From Hymenobacter sublimis (GTDB lineage Bacteria; Bacteroidota; Bacteroidia; Cytophagales; Hymenobacteraceae), in NCBI RefSeq assembly GCF_023101345.1, contig NZ_CP095848.1, positions 1,363,501 to 1,427,500 on the forward strand: DNA of 64,000 nt. Reading direction: 5' to 3'. The stretch's first letter is position 1; each line of letters starts with the position of its first letter. The notes below the pieces were generated by a model. It saw only the letters and a program-made list of their open reading frames with translations. It was not told where the DNA came from and searched no databases. A program made the translations under genes and the position numbers. This document shows positions 60,631-64,000 of the stretch, in pieces.

Positions 60631-61536
60631 ATGGTAGAAGTTCAACAGCTCACAAAAACCTTTGGCGCCCAGGCTGCGGTGAACAACATCAGCTTCACGG
60701 TAGGCAAAGGCGAAATCCTGGGCTTTCTGGGGCCGAACGGGGCAGGCAAATCCACGACCATGAAAATTGCCACCGGCTACCTGCCGCCTTCCCTGGGCAC
60801 GGTAACCGTGGATGGCTTTGATGTGCAAACCAGCCCGCTGGAAGTGCGCCGCCGGGTGGGCTACCTGCCCGAGCACAACCCACTTTACCTGGACATGTAC
60901 GTGCACGAGTACCTGGAATTCATCGGCTCGGTGCACGGGCTGAAGGGAAATCAGCGCCGCCAGCGGGTGCAAGAGATGGTGGAAAGGGTAGGGTTGGGCC
61001 GCGAGCAGAACAAGCAAATTGGGGCGCTTTCGAAAGGTTACCGCCAGCGCGTAGGCCTGGCCCAGGCCCTTATTCACGATCCGGGTGTACTCATCCTCGA
61101 CGAGCCCACCACCGGCCTCGACCCCAACCAAATTGGTGAAATCCGCAGCCTGATCCGGGAGCTGGGCCAGGACAAAACCGTCATCTTCTCTACTCACATT
61201 CTGCCCGAAGTAGCTGCCTTGTGCAGCCGCGCCGTTATCATCAACCGCGGCCAACTGGTAGCCGATTCTCCCGTGTCAGAGCTGGGCGGGAAGGTAGCCG
61301 GCGAAACCGTCATCCGCGCCGAGTTCGAGCAGGCCATTGACCTGGCCCCCTTGCGCGCCTTGCCCGGCATAACCCACGTGGAGGCCGCCGGCAACATCTA
61401 TCATATTCGCGCAATTGCTGGCTCCGACCAACGCGGAGCCATTTCCCGCTTGGCCGCCCAACAGGGCTGGGTGCTGCTGGGGCTGCGGCAAGAGGAGCAG
61501 AGCTTGGAGCAGGTCTTCCAGTCCCTGACGAAATGA
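60631..61536 (+). CDS. gldA: Gliding-motility ABC transporter ATPase
   Basis: A 301-residue ABC ATPase. Walker A GPNGAGKS is at 34-41, the signature LSKGYRQRVGLAQAL is at about 130, Walker B LILDEPTTGLDPNQIGEIR (in part) follows, and FSTHILPEV carries the switch His. The C-terminal 80 residues are the extra domain of this ABC-2 branch (IRAEFEQAIDLAPLRALPG). With GldF and GldG, encoded next, it forms the transporter associated with gliding in Flavobacterium. Assignment rests on its neighbours. Confidence 0.9.
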   Translation: MVEVQQLTKTFGAQAAVNNISFTVGKGEILGFLGPNGAGKSTTMKIATGYLPPSLGTVTVDGFDVQTSPLEVRRRVGYLPEHNPLYLDMYVHEYLEFIGSVHGLKGNQRRQRVQEMVERVGLGREQNKQIGALSKGYRQRVGLAQALIHDPGVLILDEPTTGLDPNQIGEIRSLIRELGQDKTVIFSTHILPEVAALCSRAVIINRGQLVADSPVSELGGKVAGETVIRAEFEQAIDLAPLRALPGITHVEAAGNIYHIRAIAGSDQRGAISRLAAQQGWVLLGLRQEEQSLEQVFQSLTK

Positions 61537-61573
61537 GTAGCTGTAGCTTATCTACTATTCACCTGTCCTCCTG

Positions 61574-62299
61574 ATGTATTCCGTTCTTCGCAAAGAATTT
61601 AATTCCTTCCTCAACTCCCCGGTGGCTTACGTGGTCATTGGGGTGTTTCTGGTGGCTACCGGCCTATTTGTGTGGGTGTTCCCAGACAGCTCAGTGCTGG
61701 ACTACGGGTTTGCCGATTTGCAAACTCTTTTCAACATGGCTCCCTGGATTTTCCTGTTCCTGATTCCGGCCATTACCATGCGCACCTTCGCTGAGGAGAA
61801 GAAAGCCGGTACCATGGAGCTGCTGCTCACCCGTCCGCTCACCGATGGGCAGATTATCGGCGGCAAGTACTTGGCTTGCTTGCTGCTGGCCCTCCTGGCT
61901 CTGCTCCCCACGCTGCTTTATTATTACTCGGTTTACCAACTGGGTAGTCCCCAGGGGAACATCGACTCAGCCGCTACAGTGGGCTCCTACCTGGGCCTGG
62001 GGCTGCTGGCAGCGGTGTTTGCAGCCATCGGTATTTTTGCCAGCGCCATTACCCGCGACCAGATTATTGCCTTTCTGGTGGCCGTAGTGGGCTGCTTTCT
62101 GGTGTATTCGGGGTTCGACTCGCTGGCTTCGGTGTTTGATGGAGCGCCGGCCTACTACATTGGGCAGCTGGGCATTGCGGCCCACTACCGCGACATCAGC
62201 AAGGGTCTTCTCGATTCCCGCGACCTACTCTATTTTCTTACCCTGATTGCTGCCCTGCTGCTGGGTACGCGCCTGGTACTCCAAAGCCGGAACTGGTAG
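61574..62299 (+). CDS. gldF: Gliding-motility ABC transporter permease
   Basis: A 241-residue membrane protein with six hydrophobic segments. The family opening MYSVLRKEFNSFLNSPVAYV is followed by PAITMRTFAEEKKAGTMELLLTRPLTDGQIIGGKYLA (quoted in part as EEKKAGTMELLLTRP), typical of ABC-2 permeases and of GldF. It lies 37 bases after gldA. Confidence 0.92.
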   Translation: MYSVLRKEFNSFLNSPVAYVVIGVFLVATGLFVWVFPDSSVLDYGFADLQTLFNMAPWIFLFLIPAITMRTFAEEKKAGTMELLLTRPLTDGQIIGGKYLACLLLALLALLPTLLYYYSVYQLGSPQGNIDSAATVGSYLGLGLLAAVFAAIGIFASAITRDQIIAFLVAVVGCFLVYSGFDSLASVFDGAPAYYIGQLGIAAHYRDISKGLLDSRDLLYFLTLIAALLLGTRLVLQSRNW

Positions 62300-62313
62300 G
62301 CTTTTTAGCTATA

Positions 62314-62459
62314 AGCTGATGGCTTTCAGCTGTTGGCCTTTGGCAGAACTGAGTGACATAGCAATTGGCTACTAGCCTTTTGATACAAGAAGAACTTTCA
62401 ACCCGCATTCTGTGAGCACAGAACATCAGCCAACAACTAACAGCCAACAGCCAACAGCT
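62314..62459. repeat. AGCTGATGGC-type palindromic repeat, copy 2, overlapping the gldG start
   Basis: The left arm (62314-62337, AGCTGATGGCTTTCAGCTGT onward) and the right arm (62429-62459, ending GCCAACAGCCAACAGCT) are approximate inverted partners around a 91-base spacer. The right arm consists of CAGCCAA/CAGCCAACAG units and encodes residues of the gldG N-terminus. The motif matches the repeat at 57312. Confidence 0.72.
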
Positions 62460-64000
62460 AGCCGAAAACGCCGTGACCTCACGCGCTTTGCGCTGGCGCT
62501 GGTGGGCTTGCTGCTACTAAATTTTCTTGCTGGCCTGTTCTTCTTTCGCCTTGACTTGACGGAGGAGAAGCGCTACACCATGTCGGGGGCTACCCGGCAG
62601 TTGCTCTCAGGCCTGAAGCAGCCCGTCACCGTTACCGTCTACCTCGACGGTGACTTTCCGCCCGCGTTTCGACGTTTGCAGCAGTCCGTGCGCGAAACCC
62701 TGAACGAAATGCAGGTGTACGGTGGGGCCAACTTGCACTACGTCTTCGTCGACCCCTCAGCGGCCGGCACCGAGAAGGCTCGCAACGAGTACTACCAAGC
62801 GCTGTTCAAAAAAGGATTACGGCCTACCAACCTCGGGGCCACCGAAAACGGCAAGCGCACTGAGAAAATCATTTTTCCCTGGGCCACGGTAGCGGCCGGC
62901 GGCAAAGAGCAGCAGGTGCTGCTGCTGCGCGGTAACCAAGCCGCCCCCTCCGATGTGCGCCTCAACCAGAGCATAGAAGGGCTGGAATACGAGCTGGCCA
63001 GCGCCATCCGCAAGCTCAACCCCGGCTCGCGCAAGCGCATTGGGGTAGTAGAGGGCCACGGCGAGCTGTCGAACCAGGAAGCTGGCGACCTGATTGGCTC
63101 CCTGAGTCAGTTCTACGACGTATTCCGGGTGAACCTAGCTCAGTCGCGCCCCCAGGATTTGCGTACGCTCAGCGCCCTGATTGTGGCCAAGCCGGCCGGA
63201 GCTTATGCCGAGCCGGAAAAGTTTAAGCTCGACCAGTTCGTGACCCAGGGTGGTAGTGCCTTGTTCTTCGTGGATGCCATGCGCGTGAACCTGGACAGCG
63301 CCAACCGCGGCGGTATGCTGTCCTTCCCCCAGCCCCTGGGCCTCGACGACCTACTGTTCAAGTACGGCGTGCGCATAAACCCCGATCTGCTGCTCGACCT
63401 CAACTCCGGCGTCATCCCCATGGTTACTGGCACCCTCGGCGACAAGCCCAAGGTGGAACCCATGCCCTGGCAGTTCTACCCCCTGATTAACAACTTCAGC
63501 CAGCACCCCATCACCCGCAACCTCGACGCGGTGTACACCAAATTTGTCAGCAGCATTGATACGGTGAAGGCCGTGGGCATCCGCAAAACGCCCTTGCTGT
63601 TCACCTCCCGCTACACCCGGGTGCTACCCTCGCCGGTACCCGTGAACCTGAATGACGCCCGCCTGGAGCCCGACCCCAAGCTCTACAAGGCGCAGTTCAA
63701 GCCCGTGGGCTACCTGCTCGAAGGCCAGTTCCGCTCCCTGTATGCCAACCGCGCCGAGCCCGGCACCACCCGCTACCAGCCAGCTACCTCCCCGCTGGCT
63801 AAGCCTGCCAAGGTGCTGGTCATTTCCGATGGCGACTTCGTGCGTAATGAGGTGGATCCTAAAACGGGCCGACCTTTTCGCCTGGGCTTCGACCGCCTAG
63901 CCAACACCGAGTTTGCCAACCGGGAGCTAGTGCTGAACGCCGTGGACTACATGCTGGATGAAAGCGGCCTGATTGCTGTACGCGGCAAGCAAATCACCCT
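62412..64000 (+). CDS. gldG: Gliding-motility ABC transporter substrate-binding-like protein (3' end beyond window)
   Basis: About 529 residues are seen. The most likely start is GTG at 62412, giving MSTEHQPTTNSQQ; no ATG is available before the transmembrane helix. After the polar start a membrane helix lies at about 27-47 (FALALVGLLLLNFLAGLFFF), followed by LDLTEEKRYTMSGATRQLL, which is typical of GldG. The extracytoplasmic ABC_transp_aux-like domain follows, with YELASAIRKLNPGSRKRIGV and EGHGEL. Residues 6-17 come from a palindromic repeat, so the N-terminal tail is not conserved family sequence. It works with GldA and GldF. Confidence 0.88.
   Translation, partial: MSTEHQPTTNSQQPTASRKRRDLTRFALALVGLLLLNFLAGLFFFRLDLTEEKRYTMSGATRQLLSGLKQPVTVTVYLDGDFPPAFRRLQQSVRETLNEMQVYGGANLHYVFVDPSAAGTEKARNEYYQALFKKGLRPTNLGATENGKRTEKIIFPWATVAAGGKEQQVLLLRGNQAAPSDVRLNQSIEGLEYELASAIRKLNPGSRKRIGVVEGHGELSNQEAGDLIGSLSQFYDVFRVNLAQSRPQDLRTLSALIVAKPAGAYAEPEKFKLDQFVTQGGSALFFVDAMRVNLDSANRGGMLSFPQPLGLDDLLFKYGVRINPDLLLDLNSGVIPMVTGTLGDKPKVEPMPWQFYPLINNFSQHPITRNLDAVYTKFVSSIDTVKAVGIRKTPLLFTSRYTRVLPSPVPVNLNDARLEPDPKLYKAQFKPVGYLLEGQFRSLYANRAEPGTTRYQPATSPLAKPAKVLVISDGDFVRNEVDPKTGRPFRLGFDRLANTEFANRELVLNAVDYMLDESGLIAVRGKQIT

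Overview
The window looks like a chromosome segment of a Bacteroidota bacterium, most likely a Hymenobacter-type member of the Cytophagales. The evidence is moderately high GC, paired SusC/SusD genes, gliding genes gldA/gldF/gldG, a type IX secretion sorting domain on an amylase, and promoters of the form TTG-N19-TAnnTTTG. No phage, plasmid, CRISPR array or intact insertion sequence was seen.

Layout. 1-5.5 kb: 5' end of a response regulator gene, then a coupled pair of exported glycoside hydrolases (GH2 and GH5-like). 5.5-6.1 kb: the RNase P RNA gene with an unusually long repeat-built arm. 6.2-10.5 kb: an M1 metallopeptidase, an Smr-domain protein and a DUF2279 protein. 10.7-23.1 kb: a starch or glucan utilisation locus (secreted GH13 amylase, sugar-kinase-like protein, SusE, SusD, SusC, esterase). 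23.1-31.5 kb: a complete tryptophan operon, trpE-G-D-C-F-B-A plus a DAHP synthase gene, behind a classical attenuator with three consecutive Trp codons. 31.7-35.9 kb: a membrane-anchored AraC regulator, a small lipoprotein and two tandem aromatic amino acid hydroxylase genes, each behind its own leader and terminator. 36-42.6 kb: dienelactone hydrolase, AarF kinase, TetR regulator, photolyase, an atypical SDR and a frameshifted RhuM/Fic gene. 42.7-64 kb: mostly housekeeping genes (pyruvate carboxylase, M28 and M1 peptidases, EtfBA, bifunctional nuclease, YfiT-like protein, MlaFE-like ABC transporter, SDRs, a GIN-domain lipoprotein) ending in gldA-gldF-gldG, which runs off the window.

The most interesting part is 33.8-35.9 kb. 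The second hydroxylase gene (phenylalanine to tyrosine) is preceded by a consensus promoter, a 27-codon leader peptide with five Tyr codons in seven positions, a 1:2 hairpin, a possible antiterminator and a 15-bp terminator. This is the expected design of an attenuator by which tyrosine shortage switches on tyrosine synthesis. The upstream paralogue has lost the iron-binding Glu (now Gln) and two neighbouring conserved residues, and it has a different leader that can form a pseudoknot or two mutually exclusive folds. The trp operon uses the same peptide-attenuator logic.

A second theme is dispersed palindromic DNA. At least two repeat families and several long perfect inverted repeats sit between genes, inside the trp operon, within the RNase P RNA, and at the start of gldG, where repeat sequence appears to supply the start codon and first residues.
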